Shown one piece after another: positions 17,817 through 28,500 of a stretch of 64,000 bases of DNA. The notes under the pieces were generated by a model, which saw nothing but the letters and a program-made list of their open reading frames with translations, was not told the DNA's origin and made no database searches. The stretch's first letter is position 1. The number at the start of each line of letters is the position of its first letter. This DNA comes from Sphingobacterium wenxiniae (GTDB taxonomy: Bacteria; Bacteroidota; Bacteroidia; Sphingobacteriales; Sphingobacteriaceae): the NCBI RefSeq assembly GCF_900116225.1, contig NZ_FOZZ01000005.1:62001-126000 (forward strand). Direction: 5' to 3'. A program made the position numbers and the translations under genes.

Positions 17817-18947
17817 ATGAATAAGAAGCATTTACTTTCCGCACTATTAATAGGCTCTGCAATCTGCTGGCAATCCTGTGGGTCAAAAGACGGAGCTAAG
17901 CAACAGCAAGCTGCTCCGGGTGAAATGGCCATTCCGGTATCAACAGTTACAGTTGAACAACAGATTGTCTCAGGAATTAAAAGTTATCCGGCAACTGTAG
18001 TCCCTTTACAGGAGACAGAGATCCGTGCCGAAGTCAGTGGATATGTTACCAAAATATACGTAGCCGATGGAGCTTTTGTTTCTCAAGGTCAATCGCTTTA
18101 CGAAATTGACCGAGTGCGCTATCAAGCTGCTGTAGACCAAGCAAAAGCAAATTTAGAAATTGCGAAAGCGAACCTAGACCGCGTAGAGAAAGACTTACAA
18201 CGTTACCAGACTTTGGCAGAAAAAGATGCGATTGCCAAGCAGACTTTGGACTATGCTACTACGGACGTAAACAACCAAAAAGCACAAGTTCAAGCAGCTC
18301 AAGCAGCTTTAACTACCGCACAGACAAATCTACAACGCGCTATTATCAAAGCTCCTTTCTCAGGCGTAGTAGGGATTTCCCAAGTACGTAACGGTGCATT
18401 GGTAAGTCCTGGAACTACTTTGTTGACGACTATCAGTGCCATTGATCCTATTGCCGTTGAATTCCAGATTTCGGAAAAAGAGATTGCTGAGTTTTCTGCT
18501 TACCAGTCTGGCAAAGCCTCTACAGAAATTAGCGTAGCGTTGCCTGACGGAAGTATTTACGACAAAGCCGGACGCGTTGCAACAATGGACAGAGCTGTGG
18601 ACCGCACAACAGGTACTTTGAAAGTTCGTGCCACATTTAACAACCCCGAAAACACATTACGTGCAGGCATGAACCTCACTACCAACGTTATAAGTGCTTC
18701 TTCTTCCGAACAACTTATTATCCCTTTCAAGGCTGTACGTGATGAATTAGGTGTATATAATGTTTTTGTAGTGAACGACAGTAGTCGTGCGGAACAAAAG
18801 ATGGTACAGTTAGGCTTAAAAGTCGAGGATAAAGTGGTCGTAATATCAGGTGTCGAAGCAGGGCAGAAAATTGTCGTTGACGGCATTATGAACGTACGTA
18901 GCGGAGCAAAGGTAGCTGAAAAACCAACAGAACCGCAGACTAAATAA
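17817..18947 (+). CDS. RND efflux periplasmic adaptor lipoprotein (AcrA/MexA type)
   Basis: This membrane fusion protein links the RND pump to the TolC-like channel. A lipoprotein signal (lipobox WQSC, Cys21) precedes the split lipoyl domain (TEIRAEVSGYVTKIYVADGAFVSQGQSLYEID and the returning IKAPFSGVVGISQVRNGALVSPG), between which lies an alpha hairpin with heptads (residues about 100-160). Beta-barrel and membrane-proximal domains follow. The 376-residue length matches AcrA. It sits between the outer membrane channel and pump genes in the expected operon order. Confidence 0.94.
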   Translation: MNKKHLLSALLIGSAICWQSCGSKDGAKQQQAAPGEMAIPVSTVTVEQQIVSGIKSYPATVVPLQETEIRAEVSGYVTKIYVADGAFVSQGQSLYEIDRVRYQAAVDQAKANLEIAKANLDRVEKDLQRYQTLAEKDAIAKQTLDYATTDVNNQKAQVQAAQAALTTAQTNLQRAIIKAPFSGVVGISQVRNGALVSPGTTLLTTISAIDPIAVEFQISEKEIAEFSAYQSGKASTEISVALPDGSIYDKAGRVATMDRAVDRTTGTLKVRATFNNPENTLRAGMNLTTNVISASSSEQLIIPFKAVRDELGVYNVFVVNDSSRAEQKMVQLGLKVEDKVVVISGVEAGQKIVVDGIMNVRSGAKVAEKPTEPQTK

Positions 18948-19043
18948 TCGTGAAGTTGTAAAGTTGTGAAATTGCGAAGGATGAAAACATCTTCCATACG
19001 CAAATCTCACATCACATATCTAATATCTCAATAATAAACAAAA

Positions 19044-22000
19044 ATGATATCAGAAGTATTTATAAGAAGGCCCGTCACGGCAATCGTTATCTCGATTCTC
19101 ATCTTGATTATCGGTACGATTTCCATTATGACATTGCCGATTAGCCAGTACCCTTCTATTGCGCCACCGACAGTAAGTGTTACGGCCAACTATACAGGGG
19201 CTGATGCGCAGACAGTCGAGCAGACTGTTACCACACCTATTGAGAGTCAAATCAACGGTACGCCCGGGATGATCTATATGTCTTCGAACAGTACATCCAA
19301 TGGTCAATCGAGCATCACCGTAACATTCGAAGTTGGTACAGACATCGACATTGCCACTTTGGATGTGCAAAACCGCGTAGGCATTGCCGAACCCGCCCTT
19401 CCAGAAGCAGTAAGGCGCTTAGGAGTGACCACACGTAAAGCCAATACAGACATCTTGATGTTAGTATCACTAGTTTCTCCCAACGGCACACGCGACGATA
19501 AATTTTTAGCCAATTACGCCAACCTATATCTTAAAGATGCAATTATGCGTGTTAAAGGTGTGGGCGATGTAACGGCTTTTGGTCAACCATTCTCCATGCG
19601 TGTGTGGTTAGATGCCAACAAGCTGACAGCTTTGAACCTTACCCCGGCAGATGTATCTTCTGCAATCGCAGAGCAAAACTTAAGAATGCCCGGTGGTTCC
19701 GTAGGTGCTCCTCCGCAATATAATTCACAGGTATTTGAATATCCGGTTATTACGGACTCCGATCTTTCCGAAGTAGAAGATTTTGAAGAAATCATTATCA
19801 AATCCAACACAGATGGTTCTATTGTGCAGCTAAAAGATGTTGCCCGTGTAGAATTAGGACAGTTTAACTATGCAACAACCACACGTGTAAACGGCATGCG
19901 TTCGACAGGTATGATGATCGCACAGACTCCTGGAGGAAACGCAGTAGAAACAGCGGAAGGTATATATGCGGCATTGGAAAACCTAAAAAAGTCCTTCCCA
20001 GAAGATGTTGACTATGTAGTTGGTTACGAAACAGTTTCCGTAGTACACGCTTCTATTGAATCTGTTATCCACACGTTGGTAGAAGCCTTACTTTTGGTAA
20101 CTTTCGTCGTATTTTTCTTCTTACAATCATGGCGAGCCACGCTTATCCCTGTATTAGCGATTCCGGTTTCTATTGTAGGTACATTTATATTCTTTACCCT
20201 CTTCGGGTTTTCCATCAACAATTTAACCCTATTGGCCTTCGTTTTGGCTATCGGTATTGTGGTGGATGATGCCATCGTTGTGGTTGAGGCCGTGCAGCAT
20301 TATATCGATCATTATAAGTTATCCGCCAGAGAAGCAACCATCCGCGCAATGCGTGATATTACAGCACCGGTTATTGCCATCGCCCTAATCTTGGCCGCAG
20401 TATTCGTTCCGGTTGGTTTCATTCCGGGTATGGTGGGTAAACTGTACCAACAGTTTGCCATAACCATCGCGGTATCCGTATTAATTTCAGCATTTGTAGC
20501 GCTATCACTTACCCCGGCACTTTGTTCCTTACTGTTAAAACCTACAGCGGTCAATGCCGAAGCAAAAGGCTTAAATAAGTTCTTCTACAAATTCAATCAA
20601 TGGTTTGCCAAAGTCACGAATAAATATTCCAATGGTGTGCGTACGACTATCCGCAGAGCACCGCTGGCTTTGATTATATTAATCTGTATCTTTGTCGGAA
20701 CGGGCTACATGTTCAACATAAAACCTACGGGATTCATTCCTACCGAAGATAACGGGATGTTCTTTGCCGGAGTTACTTTACCTGAGGGAGCTTCTGCTTC
20801 AAGAACAGCAGAAGTACTAGACGAACTTGAAGCTGATCTGCGAAAGGATTTCCCTGAAATCAACCATATTACCCTCATCTCAGGGATTAATATCTTGAAC
20901 AGGTCGTTCAAATCCAATGGTGCGACGTTATTCGTCTCCTTACACCCTTGGAAAGAGCGTACACGCACAGCCGCACAAATCACAGGTGCCATTATGGGCA
21001 AATACGCGGCTTATAACAAAGCCCGTATATTGGCTGTAACACCACCAGCAATTCCTGGTCTGGGGACATCAGGAGGTTTCTCCATGATGGTTCAAGATCA
21101 CCAAACGGTGGATATCAAACAATTTGAAGCGGTAGTTGGTCAGTTCTTAGCTGCAGCGAACCAACGTCCAGAAATCGGTATGGCTTATACCTTGTTTAAC
21201 TCAAATTCACCCAACTTTAAAATATCGGTGAATAGAGAACAAGCTAAGAAAATGTCTGTACCTGTATCTTCAGTATACAGCACACTATCGGCTTATTTAG
21301 GTTCAGCTTATATCAATGACTTTACCAAATATGGACGTAATTTCCGTGTCGTTACACAAGCGGATCAGGATTTCCGTATGAATATTGAAGATATCAATAA
21401 ATTGTATGTGAAAAACCTACAAGGAGCCTCTATTCCGATGGGAAGCTTGGTAAGCTGGGAATTGGTACAGAATCCTTCCATTATCAATCACTATAATATC
21501 TTCCGTAGTATCGAAGTCAGCGGTTCAGCTGCTCCTGGATATAGTTCGGGGGATGCGCTGCGAGCCTTGGAAGAAGTGGCTGCCCAAACTTTGCCAAATG
21601 GGTATGGATATGAATTCTCGGGATTATCCTTACAGGAGAAACAATCAGGCAACATGACGATTATGATCTTTGCCCTCTGTATTGTTTTCGTTTTCTTGCT
21701 ATTGGCATCGCTATATGAAAGTTGGTCCGTACCGTTTTCTATTCTTTTGTCTGTGCCGATCGGTATCTTTGGAGCTATCCTTACGCTCCTATTTATTCCG
21801 GCATTAGATAACAACATCTATGCACAGATTGGTTTGGTAACCATCATTGGTTTGGCGGCGAAAAACGCTATCCTGATCGTAGAGTTTGCAAAAGAACGGG
21901 TAGATATTGGTATGCCACTATTAGATGCAACTCTGGATGCCGTAAAGCTAAGGTTACGACCAATTATCATGACCTCTTTTGCGTTTATTCTGGGAATTAT

Positions 22001-22214
22001 CCCATTGATGTTATCCACAGGAGCAGGTGCTTTCTCCAGACAGACCATCGGCTGGACCGTATTCGGGGGGATGACTGCTGCAACATTATTAGGAATTTTC
22101 ATTATTCCGGTATTGTTCTATGTCATCACCAGAATGGCTTACGGCAAGAAAAAGCTTGCTGAGCTAGAAGCCAACTTCGATGAGGAAAAAGCGAAAAACT
22201 TAAGTGCACACTAA
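19044..22214 (+). CDS. RND multidrug efflux pump, HAE1/AcrB type
   Basis: This is the inner-membrane proton-driven pump of the tripartite system. The 1056-residue protein starts MISEVFIRRPVTAIVISI, the canonical AcrB-like N-terminus, and shows two sets of one plus five transmembrane helices separated by large periplasmic loops. Helix 4 carries GIVVDDAIVVVEAV, with the adjacent Asp pair needed for proton relay, and GLAAKNAILIVEFAKE supplies the helix 10 Lys. The porter domain segment QISQYPSIAPPTVSVTANYTGAD-like sequence is present. It should export hydrophobic drugs or solvents. A palindromic terminator follows the stop. Confidence 0.95.
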   Translation: MISEVFIRRPVTAIVISILILIIGTISIMTLPISQYPSIAPPTVSVTANYTGADAQTVEQTVTTPIESQINGTPGMIYMSSNSTSNGQSSITVTFEVGTDIDIATLDVQNRVGIAEPALPEAVRRLGVTTRKANTDILMLVSLVSPNGTRDDKFLANYANLYLKDAIMRVKGVGDVTAFGQPFSMRVWLDANKLTALNLTPADVSSAIAEQNLRMPGGSVGAPPQYNSQVFEYPVITDSDLSEVEDFEEIIIKSNTDGSIVQLKDVARVELGQFNYATTTRVNGMRSTGMMIAQTPGGNAVETAEGIYAALENLKKSFPEDVDYVVGYETVSVVHASIESVIHTLVEALLLVTFVVFFFLQSWRATLIPVLAIPVSIVGTFIFFTLFGFSINNLTLLAFVLAIGIVVDDAIVVVEAVQHYIDHYKLSAREATIRAMRDITAPVIAIALILAAVFVPVGFIPGMVGKLYQQFAITIAVSVLISAFVALSLTPALCSLLLKPTAVNAEAKGLNKFFYKFNQWFAKVTNKYSNGVRTTIRRAPLALIILICIFVGTGYMFNIKPTGFIPTEDNGMFFAGVTLPEGASASRTAEVLDELEADLRKDFPEINHITLISGINILNRSFKSNGATLFVSLHPWKERTRTAAQITGAIMGKYAAYNKARILAVTPPAIPGLGTSGGFSMMVQDHQTVDIKQFEAVVGQFLAAANQRPEIGMAYTLFNSNSPNFKISVNREQAKKMSVPVSSVYSTLSAYLGSAYINDFTKYGRNFRVVTQADQDFRMNIEDINKLYVKNLQGASIPMGSLVSWELVQNPSIINHYNIFRSIEVSGSAAPGYSSGDALRALEEVAAQTLPNGYGYEFSGLSLQEKQSGNMTIMIFALCIVFVFLLLASLYESWSVPFSILLSVPIGIFGAILTLLFIPALDNNIYAQIGLVTIIGLAAKNAILIVEFAKERVDIGMPLLDATLDAVKLRLRPIIMTSFAFILGIIPLMLSTGAGAFSRQTIGWTVFGGMTAATLLGIFIIPVLFYVITRMAYGKKKLAELEANFDEEKAKNLSAH

Positions 22215-22224
22215 ACAACAATAA

Positions 22225-22262
22225 TAAAAAAGCCCCCTCGGTATACCGAGGGGACTTTTTTT
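22225..22262. terminator. Bidirectional terminator between RND pump and methyltransferase
   Basis: The stem CCCCTCGGTA/TACCGAGGGG is flanked by an A tract on the left and eight T on the right. It sits between the ends of converging genes and can terminate both. Confidence 0.92.
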
Positions 22263-22969
22263 TATTTAAAAGCTACGAATGAAGCAAAACACAAGTTCTT
22301 GTGGAGCACATCCACTGTTTCAAAGCCTACTCTTTCCAATAGTTGCAGTTGGTAGACTAAGCTTCTCGGCGAATCTTCCTTAGCAATATAAGCAAATACA
22401 GCATCCCGATACTGTTCATCTTTTAAACTTACCAAATACTTACCATACAAATCGGTGTAGATATAATTCTGAAGCGAAACAGTGTGCTGCTCCACCAAAT
22501 CAAAAATCCAAAGACTCCCCCCTGGTTTCAGTAACCGATAAAGTCTGCTGAAAGCACTTTCCCAATCATCGTCATCACGCAGGTGGTGCAGTACCGCCGT
22601 AGCAATAATCACATCAAATTTTTCATTATCCAAGGCTACCGTCCTAAAATCACCTTTTACTGCACGGACATTTCCCTTCGTAACTGCACCGAGACGTTCT
22701 AGAGCTTTATCCAACATCGGTTGACTTAAATCAACCAACGTCACGGCGATATCCGACATTTTTTGCGCAAGCTTTACCGGGTAGTTCCCAGCACCACATC
22801 CAATATCTAATACAGCAATAGGTGATGAATAATGCCTTGCAATGCCCTCGGTCATCAGTTCCATATTCCATGCCGCATCCAGGGTAGTTTGTTGTCCGGT
22901 ATTCAGGTTGGAAAAACGATCTACATCCTTGTCAAAACGTTCTTCAATTTCTTTTAATGTTGATTTCAT
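22262..22969 (-). CDS. Class I SAM-dependent methyltransferase
   Basis: The Rossmann-like SAM fold is shown by motif I VLDIGCGAGNYPVKLA (residues 53-68), motif II VTLVDLSQPMLDKA with the acidic end of strand 2, and FDVIIATAVLHHLRDDDDW as motif IV. The rest (YRLLKPGGSLWIFDLVEQ) is typical of UbiE/Coq5-like small-molecule methyltransferases. The substrate is not evident. It diverges from the MBL-fold gene at 23024, sharing a 54-nt intergenic region. Confidence 0.87.
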   Translation of the reverse strand: MKSTLKEIEERFDKDVDRFSNLNTGQQTTLDAAWNMELMTEGIARHYSSPIAVLDIGCGAGNYPVKLAQKMSDIAVTLVDLSQPMLDKALERLGAVTKGNVRAVKGDFRTVALDNEKFDVIIATAVLHHLRDDDDWESAFSRLYRLLKPGGSLWIFDLVEQHTVSLQNYIYTDLYGKYLVSLKDEQYRDAVFAYIAKEDSPRSLVYQLQLLERVGFETVDVLHKNLCFASFVAFK

Positions 22970-23023
22970 TTTAATTCCATAACTCCAATCTCTTTCCTAA
23001 CTTTATGACAAAATACAATAATT

Positions 23024-23857
23024 ATGAAACTTTATACCATAGATACAGGATTTTTTAAGCTTGACGGTGGCGCTATGTTTGGCGTAGTTCCCAAATCCAT
23101 TTGGCAACGCACGAATCCTGCCGATGAAAAAAACCTCTGTACATGGGCAAACCGTTTACTACTTATTGAAGATGGCAAAAGGCTTACTTTGGTAGATACC
23201 GCTATTGGTGACAAGCAAGACGACAAATTCTTTAGCCATTATTATATGCATGGAGATGATACATTGGATAAATCTCTGGCCAAATATGGATTTAATAAAG
23301 ATGATATTACTGATGTCATTTTAACGCATTTGCATTTTGACCATTGTGGCGGAGCAATCGTTAGAGACGGAGAAAAACTCTTACCTGCTTTCAAAAATGC
23401 AAATTATTGGAGCAATGCAAAGCATTGGAATTGGGCAGTAAATCCCAACCCACGTGAAAAAGCATCCTTCCTAAAGGAAAACATTCTTCCAATACAGGAA
23501 AGCGGACAATTACAGTTTCTTGAAGAAGGCGAAAAATACGACACCGACATTGCTATACGCTATGCCCACGGACATACGGAAGCTATGATGCTACCACAGA
23601 TTCAGTACAAAGGGAAGACCATCCTCTATATGGCAGATTTGTTACCCTCCATCGGGCATATTCCTCTTCCTTATGTGATGAGCTACGACGTTCGTCCTTT
23701 GGTTACGATGGATGAAAGGCAAAATTACTGGCAGGAAATTGTAGATAATGAGTACATTCTCTTCTTGGAACATGACCCTGTCAATCCTTGCTGTACCTTA
23801 CAACACACGGAGAAAGGCATCCGTTTGAAAGAGACTTTCCGACTGGAAGATATTTAA
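23024..23857 (+). CDS. Metallo-beta-lactamase-fold hydrolase
   Basis: The zinc-binding signature THLHFDHCGG (residues 101-110, HxHxDH) and later ligands in RYAHGHTEAMM, YMADLLPS and LFLEHDP identify a metallo-beta-lactamase-fold hydrolase. Its layout resembles the AHL lactonase/AttM-like branch, which opens lactone rings, but many members of this branch have other substrates and no signal peptide, as here. I therefore leave the substrate open. It is monocistronic by appearance, followed by the promoter region of the sigma factor gene. Confidence 0.85.
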   Translation: MKLYTIDTGFFKLDGGAMFGVVPKSIWQRTNPADEKNLCTWANRLLLIEDGKRLTLVDTAIGDKQDDKFFSHYYMHGDDTLDKSLAKYGFNKDDITDVILTHLHFDHCGGAIVRDGEKLLPAFKNANYWSNAKHWNWAVNPNPREKASFLKENILPIQESGQLQFLEEGEKYDTDIAIRYAHGHTEAMMLPQIQYKGKTILYMADLLPSIGHIPLPYVMSYDVRPLVTMDERQNYWQEIVDNEYILFLEHDPVNPCCTLQHTEKGIRLKETFRLEDI

Positions 23858-23992
23858 CTCCATCAACATCTTTTTTAATTACTTCACAAAAACTTAATCT
23901 GGCTTTTTTTAGGAATGCCAATTACTTTTAATAATATTGTACCGTAATCACCTAACAGCAACTAACGAAATCGCAAAAAGCTTAAAGGAATT

Positions 23993-24568
23993 ATGGAAGA
24001 GATATGGCTAAAATTGAGGAAGGGAGATACCGAAGCTTTTCGGGTATTTTTCTATTCGCACAAAGATGCTATCTATAAGTATGCTTTTTTACACCTCAAG
24101 GACGAAGAACTAGCCGCAGATATTGTACAGGAAGTATTTCTTAAATTCTGGAATAAAGTCAAGAGTATAGACCCCCATCAAAATATACGAGCCTATCTCT
24201 ATACCATCACCAAACACACCGTATTAGAAGAACTACGTAAAAAGGCTTTGTTCTCTAATTTTATAAATCATACCCAATATCAACACACTGAAGGCTCAAA
24301 CAGTAACGAAGAACAACAAGCATTTCAGGAATTACAGACCATTTATCATCAAGCTATCTCATCCCTTCCAGAAAAAAGAAAGGAAATCTATCAACTTAGC
24401 AAATTAGAAAACCGTTCCAATCAGGAAATTGCAGAACATCTTTCCATTTCCCCCAATACCGTACGCGATCAATTGGTAAAGGCTCATAAATCTGTAAAAA
24501 CATATATCCTTTCCATGTCCAATTATATCCTCCCTCTTCTTCTTATCATTAAAAAAATATTTTTTTAA
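23993..24568 (+). CDS. ECF RNA polymerase sigma factor
   Basis: This extracytoplasmic-function sigma factor of the Bacteroidetes RpoE/FecI-like group has region 2 (FRVFFYSHKDAIYKYAFLHLKDEELAADIVQEVFLKFW) and region 4 (LSKLENRSNQEIAEHLSISPNTVRDQLVKAHKSVKTYI). The C-terminus is unusually hydrophobic (ILPLLLIIKKIFF), as is often seen in this group. It is followed in order by a FecR anti-sigma gene, a SusC-type receptor with a signalling domain and SusD, so it should switch on the receptor genes upon a surface signal. Confidence 0.92.
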   Translation: MEEIWLKLRKGDTEAFRVFFYSHKDAIYKYAFLHLKDEELAADIVQEVFLKFWNKVKSIDPHQNIRAYLYTITKHTVLEELRKKALFSNFINHTQYQHTEGSNSNEEQQAFQELQTIYHQAISSLPEKRKEIYQLSKLENRSNQEIAEHLSISPNTVRDQLVKAHKSVKTYILSMSNYILPLLLIIKKIFF

Positions 24569-24634
24569 TCCACGCATCGTCTTTTCCCTTCGTGAGTTAG
24601 TATATATAATAAAGCACAAGGCTAACACACGTAA

Positions 24635-25597
24635 ATGCGAAAAGAAGAATTTAAAATTTTATACCAAAAATATCTTATTGGTGCATGTACTGCTGAAGAA
24701 TTGCAGAAGTTAAAACAATTTTTCGCTCAATTGCAGGATACTGATGATCTGGAAGATGTAGAAATCTTAATTGAGAAAGATCAACGTCATATCATACTAC
24801 CTTCGGATAAATCCAGTGATATTTTGGAAAATATCCTGACATCTACACATCCAAAACGTAAAACGGTGAGCATCTATACATATTTAAGGTATACTGTTGC
24901 TGCTGCCAGCATATTTATCGCGGGTTTTCTTTTCTTCAAAAAGCAGGAGCAGGAGACAGTTCCTTCTTCACCCCATGTTGTGTTCAAGAACGACAGCAAT
25001 CATCTAAAGAAGGTTTTGCTACAGGATGGAACCACAGTTTATATCAAACCTAATAGCCAGATTACCCAAACTACTAATTTCGAAACAGACACTCTCCGAG
25101 AGCTTCATTTGTCAGGCGAGGCATTTTTTGCAATTGCGCACAATGCAGAAAAAGCTTTCATCGTACAAGCTGACAATGATGTTTCTGTACGCGTATTAGG
25201 AACAAGGTTTAATTTGAAATCAACCAAAGAAGAACAAGAAGTCGTCCTTACCCAAGGAGCCGTGGCATTAAGCCGAGATAAGGAAAACGTCATCCTCAAA
25301 CCGGCAGAACGTGCAGTATATTCCAAGGAACACCAAGCATTTGAAACGGCTGTGGTCGATACCTTACAATACATCGCTTGGAAAGACAACCAAATGTACT
25401 TCTCAGATACAAAACTTGCACAAGTCATTCACCAATTAAATAAAAATTATGCGTATGAAACACAAAAACTAACCGTTCCCAAAGCGGCAGGCAACTTGGA
25501 GTTTACAGGCTATCTGCCTACAAACAATTTGGACAAATGCGTAACGATTTTAAACAAAACATTTGCTAACCACCATATTATCATCACAAAAAAATGA
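24635..25597 (+). CDS. FecR-family anti-sigma factor
   Basis: This single-pass inner-membrane anti-sigma factor has a cytoplasmic N-terminal part, one helix (YTVAAASIFIAGFLFF, residues about 88-103), a FecR domain (KKVLLQDGTTVYIKPNSQI...GEAFFAIAHNAEKAFIVQADNDVSVRVLGTRFNLKS) and a C-terminal DUF4974-like domain (MYFSDTKLAQVIHQLNKNYAYE). It transduces the signal from the TonB receptor STN domain to the ECF sigma factor. Its stop overlaps the SusC start in ATGA. Confidence 0.93.
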   Translation: MRKEEFKILYQKYLIGACTAEELQKLKQFFAQLQDTDDLEDVEILIEKDQRHIILPSDKSSDILENILTSTHPKRKTVSIYTYLRYTVAAASIFIAGFLFFKKQEQETVPSSPHVVFKNDSNHLKKVLLQDGTTVYIKPNSQITQTTNFETDTLRELHLSGEAFFAIAHNAEKAFIVQADNDVSVRVLGTRFNLKSTKEEQEVVLTQGAVALSRDKENVILKPAERAVYSKEHQAFETAVVDTLQYIAWKDNQMYFSDTKLAQVIHQLNKNYAYETQKLTVPKAAGNLEFTGYLPTNNLDKCVTILNKTFANHHIIITKK

Positions 25598-28500
25598 AAA
25601 AACAATCATTAACTTGGGTGCTGGCCCTAGCTCTCTGTACCGGAACATTAAGTTTCGATACTGTTAAAGCCAAATCACTGAACCTTGACCAGGACAAAAA
25701 CATCACCGAGCTTCTCAAGCAACTAGAGAACCGTTTTGATGTACGATTCAACTATGAATCAGGATTAAAAAACCTCAAAATCAAGAACAATTTTGATATC
25801 AAAAACCTACGTAAAGGCGATATTGAAAGCTTCGTAAAAGAGGTTACTTTAAATCAAATCGTTATTGAAAAAGTTGGGAATAACGCTTATGTTATCCAAA
25901 AACCAACAGCTGCATCTGTTAATCAAGCAAGCACACTTGTCAACACGATTAGCAATACTGTTCAGCAGACCCTATCGGGAACAGTGATCGATGCAAACAC
26001 CAATACACCACTTTCCGGTGTAACCGTTCGCGTGAAAGGCGGAAGTCAATCTACACAGACAGATGCAAACGGTAGATTTTTCTTTGAGGGAGTTCCGAGC
26101 AACGTTACACTTATTATCTCCAGTGTAGGATATAACGTGGTAGAAATTGCCGCTTCTAATAATCAAACCATCCGATTAACTGCAGATGATCAATCTTTAG
26201 AGGAAGTTGTCGTAACAGCCTTGGGTATAAAACGTGAGCAGAAAGCCTTGGGTTATGCCGTACAGGATATCAAAGGCGACCAGTTACAAAAGGTAAAAGG
26301 TGTGGATATAGGAACTACCCTAACCGGACGTATCTCCGGTATGCGCGTTACCAACAGTACAGAGTTTAACCGTATGCCTACCATCCAATTACGAGGTATG
26401 AACCCTATTTTGGTTATTGATGGTATTGCCTATGAAAATATGGATCTAAGAGATATTCCTGTAGACAATATCGAAGATATCACGGTTCTAAAAGGAGCTA
26501 CAGCAACTGCATTATATGGAAGTATGGGAGCTGGTGGTGCCGTTATGGTAACTACCAAAAAAGGACTACAGCAAAAAGGTGTTGAAATAGCCGTAAGTTC
26601 CAATAACATGTTCTTCTCTGGCTATTTGGCATTGCCCGAGGTACAATCCTCGTACTCTGCCGGTTATGGCGGTAAATACAATACCGATGATGAGGTTTGG
26701 GGAGACAAATTGGATATCGGCCGGATATATTCGCAATGGAACCCACTTACCAAACAAATGGAGGATAGCGAATTGACTTCTAAAGGAAAAAACAACTTCC
26801 AGAACTTTTTAGAACCTGGCTTTATTTCTAATAACTCGGTTAGTTTCACCAATCAAGGTGAGAACGGAAGTATCCGCACATCAATAAGCCATATTTACAA
26901 TAAAGGGCAATATCCGAACACTAAACTGAATATGACCAATATTTCTGTGTCTGGCGAGACCAAAATATCGGACAAAATCAGTCTAGAAAGCCGCTTTGGT
27001 TATAATCGTCGATATGCACCAAACGATTTCGGCGCTGGTTATAACGATCAAGGATATATCTATAATATCTTGGTGTGGACAGGTCCCGAATATGACCTTA
27101 CACAATACAAAGACTATTGGTTGGTGCCAAATGAAAGCCAAAACTGGCATTACAGAGCTTGGTATGACAACCCTTACCTATCCGCACATGAAAAGCTTAG
27201 TTCAGATTTAGTGAATAAACTGAATGCTGCAGTAACATTAAACTATCAAGTGACCGACTGGGGTAAATTCATGTTGCGCAGTGGTTATGACTATTATGGA
27301 AACACTCGTGAGCAAACGAATCCAATGGGTATCTATGGTACGCGTGGAGGTTACAGCGGCTACCACAATCGAGGAAAATACTGGACACAAAAAACTGATG
27401 GGTTCGGTACCACAAACGACTTAATCTTTACAGTGAATAAGGATTTTGGCGATTTCACCATTGATGGACTTGCCGGTGGTGCTATTTTCTATCGCAGAGA
27501 TAATAATATCACTGCTTCTACAGTCAACGGTATCTCTATTCCAGGTTTCTTCTCATTACGCAACTCTGTGGATCCTATCACGACCTCAGAATCAAAAACG
27601 AAAGAGATGGTTAATAGCGTCTACGGTCGTCTATCTTTATCATGGAGAAATGCCATATTTGTTGAAGCAACCGGACGTAACGATTGGACTTCTGCATTAC
27701 CAAAAGAAACAAGATCTTACTTTTACCCATCTGTATCCGGAAGTGTAGTTGTTTCGGATTTAGTTAAAGATATCAAACCAACTTGGGTATCCATGTTTAA
27801 AGTTAGAGGTTCTTGGGCTGTTACAAAATCTGTTCCTAGTCCTTATGAGATCAGACAAAATTTTGGTGTCAATTCTAATGTTTGGGATGGTATGACCACA
27901 GCGTCTTACCCGAACTCCATCAAAGATTTTTCCATCTCCCCTACACAAAGGGATTTAACGGAAGTTGGTGTTGATATATCTTTATTCAACAACAGACTTT
28001 ACGGTAACTATACTCGCTACTATAGATTACTACATAACGTAACAACCTATGCAACGATTTCTTCAGCAACAGGTTTTTCTTCTCGTCTGATTAATACAGG
28101 CGAGCAAACGATGACCAAAGGTCATGAGATTACAATTGGTGGTACAGCGATGAAAAAAAATGACTTCCAATGGGATATCATCAGTAACCTTTCTCAAAAT
28201 TTAAGCTATTACCACAAGCTTGATCCAGAATATTCGGAAGATGCACTATATGTAAAAGTTGGTGAAAGAACAGACCACTACGTCACCCGAGATTGGGAAC
28301 GTACCCCTGATGGTGCTATCATACACAATACTGCCGGTATGCCTATCAGTGCTGTACACGCTTCCCGTCTATTTGGATACTCCGCACCTAAATGGTTCTG
28401 GGGATTGACCAATCAATTCCAATACAAAGATTTCAGCCTATCCTTCAGCTTCGATGGGCGCATAAAAGGCCTTTCATATTCCAATATGAATGCCCGTTTA